Source: Gordonibacter sp. 28C (GTDB lineage: Bacteria > Actinomycetota > Coriobacteriia > Coriobacteriales > Eggerthellaceae). From it: a stretch of DNA of 64,000 bases. The DNA is taken from NCBI RefSeq assembly GCF_003339845.1, contig NZ_PPTR01000003.1, forward strand, positions 310,001 to 374,000, in the 5' to 3' direction. The position numbers and the translations under genes were made by a program. The notes beneath the pieces are model-generated. The model saw nothing but the letters and a program-made list of their open reading frames with translations, did not search any database and was not told the DNA's origin. Below, piece by piece: positions 7,672 to 16,878 of this stretch. The first letter of the stretch is position 1; each line of letters begins with the position of its first letter.

Positions 7672-9171
7672 TCACGCCGCGTCGCCCGCCGCGTCGCCCT
7701 CCACGAGATCGATGAGCTCCTGCTGGGTGTGCACGCCCAGCTTCTGGTAGATGTGGCGGATATGCGTTTTGGCGGTGTTGCGCGTGACGCGGCATTCCTC
7801 CTGGATGAAGGCGCCGTTGCGGCCGCGGGCCAGCAGCGCGAACACCTCGCCCTCGCGCTCGGTGAGCCCGTGCGCGCGGGCCAGGCGCTCGCAGCGCGCC
7901 TCGATGTCCGTGCGGGACTCGGGCGCGGGCGGCGCCACCTCCTCGACCGGCTTCACGCCTTGGATGGCGTCGGTGAAGCTGAAACCGCGCAGCCCCATCC
8001 ACACGTATCCCACGAACGCGGCCGCCACCAGGGCCAGCACGAGCAGCCGCACATCGCCCGCCAGCGCGTCGCCCGACGACGACGCCTGCCCCAGCACCAC
8101 GCCCACCGTGGCGCCGAGGTTCGACGCGCAGAAGCCCTGCCCCAGCGCCGTGACGCCGCCGGCCGGGTTGCGCGCGGCCACGATGGAGAGCACGGCCCAC
8201 GTGAGCACGTTGAACGTCTGCGCGCCCACCGCGAGCGCCTGCTGGGCCACGGTGCCGAACAGCGCGGTCTGCGCCGACGACATGAGGAAGCCGAACACCA
8301 CGAGCAGCGCCGACACGTGGAACAGCGCGTCCTCGCGCCGAGTGCTGCGCGTGCGGGCGCACCACGCCGCCACCGCGAGCAGCGCGGCGCCCGGCACGGC
8401 CATCGTCCACCACGCACCGGCGTCGGCCCCGAACTCGATGGACAAGCCGAAGCCCACCTCGAACAGGAATATGCACACGAACAGGCGGTTGAACGGCCCG
8501 GGGAACGAGCCGGGGTTCGTCACCGCCAGCTCGCCCGGCCCGGAGGCGAGCGACGCGCGGGACCTCGCCACAGGACCGGTCGTCACCGCAAGTGCCGCCA
8601 TGGGAAGCAGCGCGTAAAGGACCGGCGCGAGGGCGGCCAGCACGGCTCCGAGCGCCAGGTAGGCGATGTACGACAGGAACACGCCTCCCGCAACCGTCAC
8701 CAGCACCCCGCGCGGGCGCAAGCCCGTCAACGACAGCCCCGCCACGACGACCGCCCACGCGCGGCCGCACGACAACAGCGCCACGGCAGGCGCCGCGAGC
8801 CCGGCGGGGTAGCCCATCGCCGCCGCCGCGACCCACAGCGCAGCGCCCGCCGCAAGGGCCGCGCACGCAACCGCCGACAGCGCGGTCGTCGGCAGCGGCT
8901 TGCGCCGACGATGGGCGGCAAGGGCCCACAGCGCGAACGCGGCCGCGTAGGCCAACCCGCAGGCGGCCAGCGCCCAGGGCGCACGGGCCTCGAGGGGAGG
9001 ATAGAGGAACCCGTTCTGCACGAACGTCGAGAGCGACAGCGCCGCCACGGCCGCGAGGGCGCGCGCGTCCACAAGCGCCCTCGCGGCAGGCGGCTCGCCC
9101 GCCGCGGCGTCCTCCGAGCCGCCGCCGGCCGGGCGGCGCGGTCGAGATGCCGGATCGTGCGCGTTTCCCAT
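7672..9171 (-). CDS. Membrane-linked LuxR-type regulator
   Basis: A 499-residue protein. Roughly 12 hydrophobic segments fill residues 30-410 and resemble an MFS-like sensor. A C-terminal GerE/LuxR helix-turn-helix follows: GLTEREGEVFALLARGRNGAFI then NTAKTHIRHIYQKLGVH and QQELIDLVE. This domain order is typical of Coriobacteriia regulators that sit next to the catabolic or transport genes they control. The gene is divergent from the M20 peptidase and YfcC transporter, with a 202-base intergenic region, so those are the most likely targets. GAAAGG precedes the ATG. Confidence 0.88.
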   Translation of the reverse strand: MGNAHDPASRPRRPAGGGSEDAAAGEPPAARALVDARALAAVAALSLSTFVQNGFLYPPLEARAPWALAACGLAYAAAFALWALAAHRRRKPLPTTALSAVACAALAAGAALWVAAAAMGYPAGLAAPAVALLSCGRAWAVVVAGLSLTGLRPRGVLVTVAGGVFLSYIAYLALGAVLAALAPVLYALLPMAALAVTTGPVARSRASLASGPGELAVTNPGSFPGPFNRLFVCIFLFEVGFGLSIEFGADAGAWWTMAVPGAALLAVAAWCARTRSTRREDALFHVSALLVVFGFLMSSAQTALFGTVAQQALAVGAQTFNVLTWAVLSIVAARNPAGGVTALGQGFCASNLGATVGVVLGQASSSGDALAGDVRLLVLALVAAAFVGYVWMGLRGFSFTDAIQGVKPVEEVAPPAPESRTDIEARCERLARAHGLTEREGEVFALLARGRNGAFIQEECRVTRNTAKTHIRHIYQKLGVHTQQELIDLVEGDAAGDAA

Positions 9172-9373
9172 CGGTAACCTTTCTTTAGTGCCGTTCGCCG
9201 CTTAAAACCTACCGTTCGCACCCTCGTAACGCCGCCGGGGTGACGATCGAATCGCCTTCACCCCCGTATTGTACCGCCCGAAAGGCGCCTCGGAACGGGC
9301 GCGAACGCGGAACGGCGCCTCCCTTCGCAAGCGAGCGCCGACCAACCCCCACGAACCAAGGAGGTACCACCGT

Positions 9374-10582
9374 ATGACCATCTTGGAAGAAGCGCGAGCG
9401 TTGGAAGGCGACATCGTCGCCGACCGCCGCTGGCTGCACGAACACCCCGAGATCGGGTTCGACCTCCCTCAAACGACGGCCTACGTGGCCGAACGTCTGC
9501 GGGAAATCGGACTCGAGCCGGAAGAGATCGTGCCGGGCGGCCTGGTGGCCACCGTCGGCGACCCGTCGAAAGGCCGCTGCTTCATGCTGCGCGCCGACAT
9601 GGACGCCCTGCCCTTGCGCGAGGAGACGGGGCTGCCCTTCTCCTCTCGGAACGATTACATGCACGCCTGCGGGCACGATGCGCACACCGCCATGCTGCTG
9701 GGAGCCGCGCGCATCCTGAAAGCGCGCGAGGCCGAGCTGCCCGGCTGCGTGAAGCTCATGTTCCAACCCGACGAGGAGGGCACAGCACCCGACGAGATCT
9801 GCGGCAACGAGGCCATGATCAACGCCGGCGTGCTGGAGAACCCGCACGTCGACGCCGCCACGGCCATCCACCTCATGCCGTTCGACTACCGCCGGGGCGA
9901 GATCGCCACGCGCCCGGGCACCGGCTTCTCCTCCATCGACGACATCGACATCGTCGTGCACGGCAAAGGCGGGCACGGCTCGCGCCCGCACCAGCTGGTC
10001 GACCCGTTCAACATCGCCTGCCACATCTTCCTCGGCGCGTAGAACCTCATCGCGCGCGAGCTCGATCCCAACGACCAGGCCGTCATCACGTTCGGCGCCA
10101 TGAACGGCGGCACGGCCGCCAACATCGTGCCCGACGACGTGCATCTGCTGGGCACCCTGCGCACCATCGACGAGGGCACCCGCGCGCACCTCAAAGAGCG
10201 CATGGAGGCCCTGTGCCGCAGCATCGCGGAAGGCTTCGGCGGAAGCGCCGACGTGCAGTTCCTCCGCGGCGTGCCCAGTGTGCACAACGACCCTGTGCTC
10301 ACCGACGAGCTGATCGACTACGTGGAGGACCTCACCGGCCGCCCCGTCACCATCCTCGAGAAGCCCATCTCGGGCTCCGACGACATGAGCGTCATCTCCC
10401 AGGCCGTGCCCACCGTCTACTTCGTGCTGGGCACCGGCTCCGAAGCCGAAGGCGTGCGCTACCCCGTGCACAACTCCCGCGTGGTGTTCGACGAGAGCGT
10501 GTTCGCGGAAGGCGCGGCGATGACCGCGACGATGGCCCTGCGCTGGCTGGAAGCCCGCGCGAACGACGACAAGGAGAACTAG
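9374..10582 (+). pseudogene. M20 peptidase/amidohydrolase, amber-interrupted
   Basis: The frame encodes an M20-family metal-dependent amidohydrolase of 402 residues. These hydrolyse N-acyl amino acids, aminobenzoyl-glutamate or small peptides. Metal-site motifs are HACGHDAHT (from H97) and DEEG (E134/E135), with the lid-domain motif GKGGHGSRPH near residue 200. An in-frame TAG at 10040-10042 (codon 223) interrupts the sequence ...HIFLGA-stop-NLIARELDP; a single C-to-T change from CAG (Gln) would explain it. The downstream half is still open and well conserved, so the lesion is recent, a sequencing error, or read through. AAGGAGGT precedes the ATG. It sits one base before the YfcC transporter, with which it probably forms an uptake-and-hydrolysis pair. 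Confidence 0.85.
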
Positions 10583-10583
10583 C

Positions 10584-12116
10584 ATGGCCGAGAACGAGAA
10601 GCTGGCGACCGAAGCCGCCGAAGCCGCGCCCGTCGCCGCGGCCCCCGAGCCCGGCGGCAAGAAGAAGCGCAAGAAGAAGGGCGCGCCCGACTCCTTCATC
10701 ATCCTGATGGCGTGCCTCATCGGCGTGGCGCTGGTAACCGTGGCGATGTCGTTCTTCACGAGCGAGGTCACGGGAGCTTCGTTCGCCGACGTCCTCACCT
10801 CCCCGGTGCTCGGCTTCGCCAGCGCCATGCAGGTGTGCGTGTTCGTGCTGGTGCTGGGCGGCTTTCTGGCCATGGTGAACAAGACCGGCGCGCTCGACAC
10901 CGGCGTCGCCACGCTCGTGCGCGCGCTCAAGGGGCGCGAGCTGGTGCTCATCCCCATCCTCATGCTGCTGTTCGGCATCTGCGGCTCCACCTACGGCATG
11001 ATGGAGGAGACGGTGCCGTTCTACATCCTGCTGGCCGCCACCATGTACGCCGCGGGCTTCGACACGCTCACCGGCGCGCTCGTGGTGCTGCTGGGCGCGG
11101 GCACTGGCTGCATCGGCTCCACGGTGAACCCGTTCTCCGTGGGCGTGGCCTCGGCCGCCCTCACCGACATGGGCATCGCCGTCGACCAGGGCGTCATCAT
11201 CGGCTTCGGCCTGGTGCTGTTCGTCATCGCCGAGGCCATCTCCATCTTCTTCGTCATGCGCTACGCCAAGAAGGTCAAGGCCGACAAGGGCTCCACGTTC
11301 CTGTCGCTGCAGGAGCAGGAGGAGTCCGAGAAAGAGTACGGCCAGATGGATGAGGATGCGGAGAACCCGGCGTTCTCGGCCGTGCTCTCCGGCAAGCAGA
11401 AGGTCGTGCTCGTGCTGTTCGCGCTCACGTTCGTCGTCATGATCGTGGGCTTCGTGCCGTGGCAGAACTTCGGCATCGACCTCTTCATGGCCGGCGGAAC
11501 GGTGGACGATCCGTCCGGCGCCTGGAGCGCGTTTCTGACCGGCGTGCCGCTGGGCATGTGGTACTTCAACGAGGCCACGGCGTGGTTTTTGCTCATGGCC
11601 ATCGTCATCGGCGTCTTCGCGCGCTTCGCGGGCAAGGACATCGTGAAGACGTTCCTCGGCGGCTGCGCCGAGATGGTGAGCGTCGCGCTGGTCATCGCGC
11701 TGGCGCGCTCCGTCGCCGTCATCATGGGCGAGACGCAGCTCGACACGTTCATCCTCACGAACGCGGCGAACGCGCTGTCCGGCGTGCCGGCCTTCGTCTT
11801 CGCCCCCGCCACGTTCCTGTTCTACTTCGTGCTGTCGTTCGCCATCCCCTCGAGCTCCGGCATGGCCACGCTGGCGATGCCCATCATGGGACCGCTGACC
11901 AACGGCCTGGGCTTCTCCGCCGAGGTCATGGTGATGATCTACGTGGCCGCTCACGGCTTGGTGGCCATCATCACCCCGCTGAACGGCGCCGTGCTGGCGG
12001 GCCTCGCGCTGGCGAAGGTGCAGTACGCCACCATGCTCAAGTGGGTCATGAAGGTGATCGTGGTCACCGGCATCGTGCTGGTGGTGGTGCTGACCGTGGC
12101 GATGCTCATCATGTAG
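10584..12116 (+). CDS. YfcC-family transporter
   Basis: A 510-residue membrane protein of the YfcC/C4-dicarboxylate-anaerobic-carrier group, with roughly 12 transmembrane segments after a Lys-rich N-terminus (GGKKKRKKKG at about 24-33). Motifs include FGICGSTYGMMEE in one half and FAIPSSSGMATLAMPIMGPL in the other. Family members carry dicarboxylates, amino acids or peptides; substrates are poorly known. It follows the M20 gene by one base, so the substrate is probably the peptide or acyl-amino acid that the hydrolase would cleave. A strong hairpin at 12138-12178 ends the unit. Confidence 0.85.
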   Translation: MAENEKLATEAAEAAPVAAAPEPGGKKKRKKKGAPDSFIILMACLIGVALVTVAMSFFTSEVTGASFADVLTSPVLGFASAMQVCVFVLVLGGFLAMVNKTGALDTGVATLVRALKGRELVLIPILMLLFGICGSTYGMMEETVPFYILLAATMYAAGFDTLTGALVVLLGAGTGCIGSTVNPFSVGVASAALTDMGIAVDQGVIIGFGLVLFVIAEAISIFFVMRYAKKVKADKGSTFLSLQEQEESEKEYGQMDEDAENPAFSAVLSGKQKVVLVLFALTFVVMIVGFVPWQNFGIDLFMAGGTVDDPSGAWSAFLTGVPLGMWYFNEATAWFLLMAIVIGVFARFAGKDIVKTFLGGCAEMVSVALVIALARSVAVIMGETQLDTFILTNAANALSGVPAFVFAPATFLFYFVLSFAIPSSSGMATLAMPIMGPLTNGLGFSAEVMVMIYVAAHGLVAIITPLNGAVLAGLALAKVQYATMLKWVMKVIVVTGIVLVVVLTVAMLIM

Positions 12117-12137
12117 CGGCACCAAAGCGCCTCAGAG

Positions 12138-12178
12138 AACGCGAAGGAAGCCGACATCAGGTCGGCTTCCTTCGCGTT
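12138..12178 (+). terminator. Terminator after YfcC transporter
   Basis: Perfect 18-bp stem (AACGCGAAGGAAGCCGAC and its complement) with a 5-base loop, 20 bases after the stop. No long U tract follows. Confidence 0.65.
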
Positions 12179-12240
12179 ACGCCGCCCACACGGCGCTCAT
12201 AAGCGTGTGCTAAACTGAGGGAAAGGAATCGAGGTGAATC

Positions 12241-12426
12241 ATGACCGACCGCCAAATGGAAATCCATATCGAAGAGGCCGCCAGCTCGCTCGCCGTCGAG
12301 GGGCTACACATGACCGAGCGCGAAAAGGAGAACCTGCGCAGGATCGGTCGCGGCGAACTGTCATTCTCGGATCTGATTGCGCAATACGTCGAAGAAGCGA
12401 AAACCACGGGCCTGCGCTATGCCTGA
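12241..12426 (+). CDS. VbhA-like antitoxin of Fic toxin
   Basis: A 61-residue helical protein. It contains SLAVEG (residues 16-21), matching the Fic-inhibitory motif [S/T]xxxE[G/N], in which the glutamate blocks ATP binding in the Fic active site. The C-terminal part, RRIGRGELSFSDLIAQYVEEA, resembles the VbhA antitoxin family. The gene overlaps the Fic gene by 8 bases, the usual arrangement for translational coupling. A GAGGTGA-type site precedes the ATG. Confidence 0.85.
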   Translation: MTDRQMEIHIEEAASSLAVEGLHMTEREKENLRRIGRGELSFSDLIAQYVEEAKTTGLRYA

Positions 12427-13033
12427 TCGGGAGTATGGCTACGCGTACGATGCCGAGGATGCTTACCTTTATGCCGGAACCGATGTGCTGGCAAACCGTT
12501 TCGGCATCAGATCCCGCGAAGAGCTGTGGGAAATAGAGCGCGCCCTCTCCGGTGCGAGAATCGCTGAAATCGACATCAGCCCGGTACCGGGCTCGTTCGA
12601 CCTCGACCACCTCTGCGCAATCCACCGGGCAATCTTTGGCGACCTGTATCCTTGGGCGGGCGTGATACGCACGAAAAGCTTCATCGCAAAGGGTGCCAGC
12701 CTCTTCTGCTCGCCCGAGTTCATCGTCCCTTATTCCAACGAACTGTTCGGCAAGCTCAAGTCCGAACGCTACCTGCAGAATCTCGACCGAGACTCATTTA
12801 TCGTACGCCTCGCCTATTTCATCGCAGAAATCAACGCCCTCCACCCTTTCCGGGAAGGCAACGGAAGGGCGCAGAGGGCCTTCGCGAACCAGCTTGCGCG
12901 AAACGCCGGCTGGGAGTTGAACTTCCGCAACGTCGAAGCGGCGGAACTTTGCGAGGCATACATCGAGTCAATGCATGTGAGTACCGATCGTCTCGAACGT
13001 CTTTTGCGCGAGCATGTGACGCCCGCCGGCTAG
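12419..13033 (+). CDS. Fic-domain AMP-transferase toxin
   Basis: A 204-residue Fic protein. The catalytic loop HPFREGNGRAQR (142-153) matches the active consensus HPFxxGNGRxxR, with the histidine and both arginines present. Family members transfer AMP, or occasionally other moieties, onto target proteins; the VbhT class poisons topoisomerases. The start is the ATG at 12419, inside the antitoxin's last codons. The upstream gene supplies the inhibitory motif, so the pair is a class I Fic module. No conjugation genes are nearby to suggest an effector. Confidence 0.9.
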   Translation: MPDREYGYAYDAEDAYLYAGTDVLANRFGIRSREELWEIERALSGARIAEIDISPVPGSFDLDHLCAIHRAIFGDLYPWAGVIRTKSFIAKGASLFCSPEFIVPYSNELFGKLKSERYLQNLDRDSFIVRLAYFIAEINALHPFREGNGRAQRAFANQLARNAGWELNFRNVEAAELCEAYIESMHVSTDRLERLLREHVTPAG

Positions 13034-13048
13034 CACGTCTTCCGCACC

Positions 13049-13963
13049 TCACGCTCCCGGCCATTGGAACAGGTCGTCGCGGTGGTCGCCCACCCAGGCG
13101 AGCGCGAAGTCGCAGAACTCCTGCGCCTGGGGCGACAGCTCGACGCCGGCCTTGCGCACGATGAAGGTTTCCCAGAGGAAGCTCCGATCGGCAAACGGGC
13201 GGATGACCGTATGCGCGCGCTTGCCGCCCCAGGCGGCGAAGTCGAACGACACGGCGATGGCGTCGCCCTGCTCGGCCAGCCGATGGCACAGGTCCAGCTC
13301 GGTGGCCTCCACGACGATGTCCACGTGCACGCCGGCGTTCAACAGGCGGTTCACCACCAGATGGTGCGAGGCGAACTCGCGGCTGACCATGGCGAGAGGC
13401 TGGCAGTCAAGGTCCGCGTAGTCGACGGCCGCCTTGCGCGCGAGGGGGTTCTCCTCGTTGATGACGAGGCACGGCCGGTGGACGGTGAACGGCACGGCAT
13501 GGAACACCGACAGGTCGATAGGCCCGCCCAGCACCCCGATCTCCACCGTGTTGTCGGCCAGACGCTGCTTCGCGATGGCGTCGGGGCTCTCCATGACGCG
13601 CGGACTGACCAGCGGATGGCTTTCGGCGAAAGCGCGAAAGAACGCGAGCGAGAGGTACTCCGACACCCCCTGCGTCGAGGCGATGTTGAGCGTGTACTTG
13701 AGCGCGCGGGCGGCCTCCACCTCGTCTTTCACGCCCTCGAGCAGGCGGATGACCATCTGCGCGCGGCGGTAGAGCGCGTCGCCCTGCGGCGTGGGCCTCA
13801 CGCCGAAGTGGTTGCGGGCGAACAGCGACGTGCCCAGTTCCCCCTCGATCTTCTGGATGATCTTGCTGCAACCCTGCGGGCTGAGGAACTGCTCCTTCGC
13901 GGCCCGCGTGATGCTCTTCGTCTCGTAGACGGCCACGAACACCTTGAGATCGCGCGTGTCCAT
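13049..13963 (-). CDS. LysR-family transcriptional regulator
   Basis: A 304-residue protein. The N-terminal winged helix (MDTRDLKVFVAVYETKSITR; recognition region about 17-45, including FLSPQGCSKIIQKIE) is followed by a periplasmic-binding-protein-like effector domain. The start at 13963 is preceded by GGGAAGGGAGG. It is divergent from the MFS-nitrilase pair across 388 bases, so those are the likely targets and their substrate the likely effector. That interval also holds a palindromic repeat and a half copy of the element found in ecfAA. Confidence 0.88.
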   Translation of the reverse strand: MDTRDLKVFVAVYETKSITRAAKEQFLSPQGCSKIIQKIEGELGTSLFARNHFGVRPTPQGDALYRRAQMVIRLLEGVKDEVEAARALKYTLNIASTQGVSEYLSLAFFRAFAESHPLVSPRVMESPDAIAKQRLADNTVEIGVLGGPIDLSVFHAVPFTVHRPCLVINEENPLARKAAVDYADLDCQPLAMVSREFASHHLVVNRLLNAGVHVDIVVEATELDLCHRLAEQGDAIAVSFDFAAWGGKRAHTVIRPFADRSFLWETFIVRKAGVELSPQAQEFCDFALAWVGDHRDDLFQWPGA

Positions 13964-13982
13964 GGCCGCCTCCCTTCCCTGT

Positions 13983-14020
13983 AATGTCCCAAAAGGGGAC
14001 AGTCCCCAATTGGGACATTT
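13983..14020. repeat. Palindromic GTCCC repeat, copy 1
   Basis: A 38-bp near-perfect palindrome: AATGTCCCAAAAGGGGAC, one central A, then GTCCCCAATTGGGACATT. A second, perfect copy lies at 15607-15639. Two internal mismatches are seen. The same-sequence arms at two nearby intergenic sites point to a small interspersed palindromic family of the REP kind. Confidence 0.75.
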
Positions 14021-14036
14021 GCAGCTCTCCCGGCTG

Positions 14037-14091
14037 ACGCCGCGCGGGATCCTTCGACTACGGCGACTTCGCCGCCTACGCTCAGGATGAC
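14037..14091. repeat. Half copy of the ecfAA palindromic element
   Basis: This matches the right half of the element at 4148-4276: GCCGCGCGGGATCCTTCGAC, a variable middle, then TACGCTCAGGATGAC. The left half is missing. It occupies the LysR-MFS intergenic region. Confidence 0.7.
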
Positions 14092-14351
14092 AAAGCGCAC
14101 AGCGCGCTGCCCTCTCCGTCGGCACGTCGGTTCCGTTCCTTCATTCTACGCACCAGGGCGTGCGTTTAGAATCGGCCTCACGTGACTATTGATACCCCTC
14201 TCCGCATCGTTCATTCCGCTATAGAGCACGCCCGCGTAGGCTGGAAGCAGTACGGGAGGTATGAGAGCGGCCGCTTCGGGGACGCGAAGGCGGAGCCGCC
14301 GCGAAGCGAACGCGGTCCGGCCTACGGGCCGCGAGGAAAGGGGTGAGGCGA
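14092..14351. other. LysR-MFS intergenic region, remainder
   Basis: About 260 bases after the two repeats and before the MFS start. It must hold the MFS promoter and probably a LysR operator, but I see no convincing -35/-10 pair or dyad. The stretch 14280-14340 is GC-rich with a GGCC repeat. No credible gene is present. Confidence 0.5.
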
Positions 14352-15557
14352 ATGGAACGGAAGAAGATTTCTCCCGGCCTCGTGCTGTTCATGATGCTCA
14401 TGTCCATGACGGCAGGGGCGATGTGCCTGAACAAGGTGGCGCCCATCGTGCCGGTGCTCACGGAGAGCATGGGGCTTTCGGGCGCCGGGCAGGCGGGGCT
14501 GCTCATGTCGGTGTTCGTGTTCTCGGGCATCTTCCTGGCCATACCCAGCGGCGTGATCATCGCGAAGCTGGGCTACTACAAAACCGGCATCATCGCGCTG
14601 GCGGCCATCTTGGCGGGCTCGGTGGTGGGCGCGCTCAACCTGGGGTACGCCGTCATGTTGGGCAGCCGCATCGTGGAGGGCGTGGGGCTTATCCTGCTCA
14701 TGACGCTGGGGCCGGCGGCCGTGGCCAGCTCGTTCGACGACAAGCGGCGCGGCAGCGCCATGGGCCTGCTCATGTGCTTCATGGCCTTCGGCCAGATAGC
14801 CATGTTCAACCTGGCACCGCGTATCGCCGAAGCCGGGGCGTGGGAGAACGTGTGGTGGTTCACGGCCGCGTACGCCGTCGTGTTCCTAGTGGTTTGGATC
14901 ATCGCGCTGCGCAACCTGGACGCGTCGCTCGCGGCGGCGGGCGCGCCGAGCGGCGAAGCAGCGGAGCCGGCGGCCGCGCCGGCCAAGCTGTTCTCGAAGG
15001 ACGTGTTCCTGAACAAGGGCGTGTGGCTTATCGGCATCACGCTCATGGTGTACCTCATCGCCGAGCAGGGCGTCATCTCGTTCCTGCCCACGTACCTGGC
15101 CGAGGTGCGCGGCATGGACGCCGCGGCCGCCAGCTCCATCGTGAGCATCGCGCCGCTCGTGGGCATTCCCGTGGGCATCGTGGCGGGCATGGTGTCCGAC
15201 AAGATGGGCTCGCGCAAGAAGCCGCTCGGCGTGCTCATGCTGGCGAGCGCCGTGACCTACGCGCTCATGCCCACGTTCCCCACCGGCGTGTTCGTAGTGC
15301 TGGTGGTGCTGTTCGGCATCGCGGTCATGGGCATCGTGGGGCTGTGCTTCTCGGCCGTGGCCGAGCTCGTGCCGCCCGCGCAGGGCGACATGGCGGTGGC
15401 GTTGCTCAACACGTTCCAGTGGGTGGGCATCTTCCTCAGCTCCAGCCTGGTGGGCCTGCTCATCGAGGCGTTCGGCTGGGACGTGATGTTCTACCTCATG
15501 GTGCCGCTGGCCGTGGTGGGCGCCGTGTGCACGTTCGTCACGCCGAAGCTGCGCTAG
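14352..15557 (+). CDS. MFS transporter
   Basis: A 401-residue major facilitator protein with 12 predicted membrane segments in two halves, split by an Ala/Glu-rich cytoplasmic loop near residues 195-215. The loop 2-3 region IPSGVIIAKLGYYKTG is the family's signature A in degenerate form. It resembles the CynX/NimT-type carriers, but the substrate cannot be read from sequence. I chose the ATG at 14352; a GTG three codons earlier is possible. It is followed after 109 bases by a nitrilase gene, so it may import a nitrile, amide or carbamoyl compound for that enzyme. Confidence 0.85.
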   Translation: MERKKISPGLVLFMMLMSMTAGAMCLNKVAPIVPVLTESMGLSGAGQAGLLMSVFVFSGIFLAIPSGVIIAKLGYYKTGIIALAAILAGSVVGALNLGYAVMLGSRIVEGVGLILLMTLGPAAVASSFDDKRRGSAMGLLMCFMAFGQIAMFNLAPRIAEAGAWENVWWFTAAYAVVFLVVWIIALRNLDASLAAAGAPSGEAAEPAAAPAKLFSKDVFLNKGVWLIGITLMVYLIAEQGVISFLPTYLAEVRGMDAAAASSIVSIAPLVGIPVGIVAGMVSDKMGSRKKPLGVLMLASAVTYALMPTFPTGVFVVLVVLFGIAVMGIVGLCFSAVAELVPPAQGDMAVALLNTFQWVGIFLSSSLVGLLIEAFGWDVMFYLMVPLAVVGAVCTFVTPKLR

Positions 15558-15606
15558 AACGCAAGGCCGCGCAAAACGGCGTTCGCAACGCGCGTTCGCC
15601 GCAAAA

Positions 15607-15639
15607 TGTCCCAAATGGGGACAGTCCCCATTTGGGACA
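15607..15639. repeat. Palindromic GTCCC repeat, copy 2
   Basis: A perfect palindrome of 16-bp arms around one A (TGTCCCAAATGGGGAC / GTCCCCATTTGGGACA). It lies between the MFS and nitrilase genes, 27 bases before the nitrilase start. It could fold in the transcript and affect read-through or translation of the second gene. Confidence 0.8.
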
Positions 15640-15666
15640 CAACGCCAAAACGAAGGAGGAACATCC

Positions 15667-16563
15667 ATGAAGGACATCATTAACGTCGCCGTGGTCACGT
15701 TCGAGCCGCGCTGGGGCGACAAGGAACGGAACCTGAACCGCATCGTGGGCTATATCGAGTGCGCCGCCGCGCGCGGGGCGAACCTGGTGGTGCTGCCCGA
15801 GACGGCGCTCACCGGCTACGACGTGGTCGCCGTCCCGGAAGGCGAGGAATGCATGCACCACCGCCTGGCCGAGCCCATCCCGGGGCCGTCGACGGAGGCC
15901 GTGGCCGAGGTCACGCACCGCTTGGGCGTGTACGCCGTGTTCGGCCTGGCCGAGCGCGCCGAAGACGGCACCGTCTACAACGCCGCCGTGGCCTGCGGGC
16001 CCGACGGCGTGCTGGGCCGCTACCGCAAGATGCACCTGCCGGGGGCCGAGTCCACCTGGGCCGGCCGCGGCGACGAGCCGTTCATGTTCGGCACGCCGTG
16101 GGGACCCGTGGGCGTGAGCATCTGCTACGACACGTTCGTGTTCTCCGAGATCATGCGCTACTACCGCGCGAGCGGGTGCCGCCTGATAGCGAACCCGTTC
16201 GCCGTGAACACGGGTGTCACGGCCCGCAACATAAAAGACTCGCTCGAGTACCTGGCCGCGAACAACGACGTGTACATAGCCTCGGCGAACTGCACCGGCT
16301 GCGCCGTGTCCGACGACTTCGTGGGCGGCAGCAGCGTGATAGGCCCCGGCAAGAACGTTCCCGCCATCTGCTACTACACCGGCGGCCCCTGCGGAGCGCC
16401 CGGCTCCGACGAGCAGGAGCTGCACCTGGGCACCGTCGATTTGTCCTACGTGGACAAGCCGTTTTTGGCCAAGCAATGGGCCGACGCGGAGCCGGACTTC
16501 CGCCCCGGTGTCTACGCCCGCTGGTACGGCGAGCTGGCCGCCCAAGAACGGTTCAAACGGTAA
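15667..16563 (+). CDS. Nitrilase-superfamily C-N hydrolase
   Basis: A 298-residue carbon-nitrogen hydrolase with the Glu-Lys-Cys triad in place: E45 in VVLPETALTG, K121 in GRYRKMHLP, and C153 in VSICYDTF. These cytoplasmic enzymes cleave amides, carbamoyl groups or nitriles. The length and motif spacing are those of the aliphatic amidase/carbamoylase branches rather than true nitrilases; the substrate is unknown. AAGGAGG lies just upstream of the ATG. It probably forms a transport-and-cleavage unit with the MFS gene under the LysR regulator. Confidence 0.9.
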   Translation: MKDIINVAVVTFEPRWGDKERNLNRIVGYIECAAARGANLVVLPETALTGYDVVAVPEGEECMHHRLAEPIPGPSTEAVAEVTHRLGVYAVFGLAERAEDGTVYNAAVACGPDGVLGRYRKMHLPGAESTWAGRGDEPFMFGTPWGPVGVSICYDTFVFSEIMRYYRASGCRLIANPFAVNTGVTARNIKDSLEYLAANNDVYIASANCTGCAVSDDFVGGSSVIGPGKNVPAICYYTGGPCGAPGSDEQELHLGTVDLSYVDKPFLAKQWADAEPDFRPGVYARWYGELAAQERFKR

Positions 16564-16701
16564 AGAGCTTGCTTTTCAACGACGGGATAGACGGGATAAC
16601 GGGCGTCGTGGCCGCCCGCCTGCGCCGGGCGCGCACTCCCTGCGCAGGCGGGCCAAGCAGCATTCGTAGAAGCGCATGAAGACAGGCGGACATGCAAGCC
16701 C

Positions 16702-16748
16702 GCAAACAACGAGGAAGGACCCGGGCCGGGTCCTTCCTCGTTGTTTGC
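16702..16748 (+). terminator. Long hairpin terminator after nitrilase
   Basis: A perfect stem of about 22 bp beginning GCAAACAACGAGGAAGGACC, with a 3-base loop. It lies 138 bases after the nitrilase stop. The rest of 16564-16878 shows no gene or other feature. Confidence 0.7.
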
Positions 16749-16878
16749 AGAGCCCCGTGCCTCGCGCCGTGGGTTACGGAAGAAGGCGGCGTTTCGGCGC
16801 ACACATGCACCAAAGCCCAACGAATGCACCGAATAGGCGCTCTTAGGATCGATCCGAGCAGCACGGGGAGCGCTTTTC

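Noticed and set aside
10040-10042. Pyrrolysine or programmed read-through at the amber codon
   Set aside because: No evidence of a pyl system in the window, and M20 enzymes do not need it. A simple nonsense mutation fits better.
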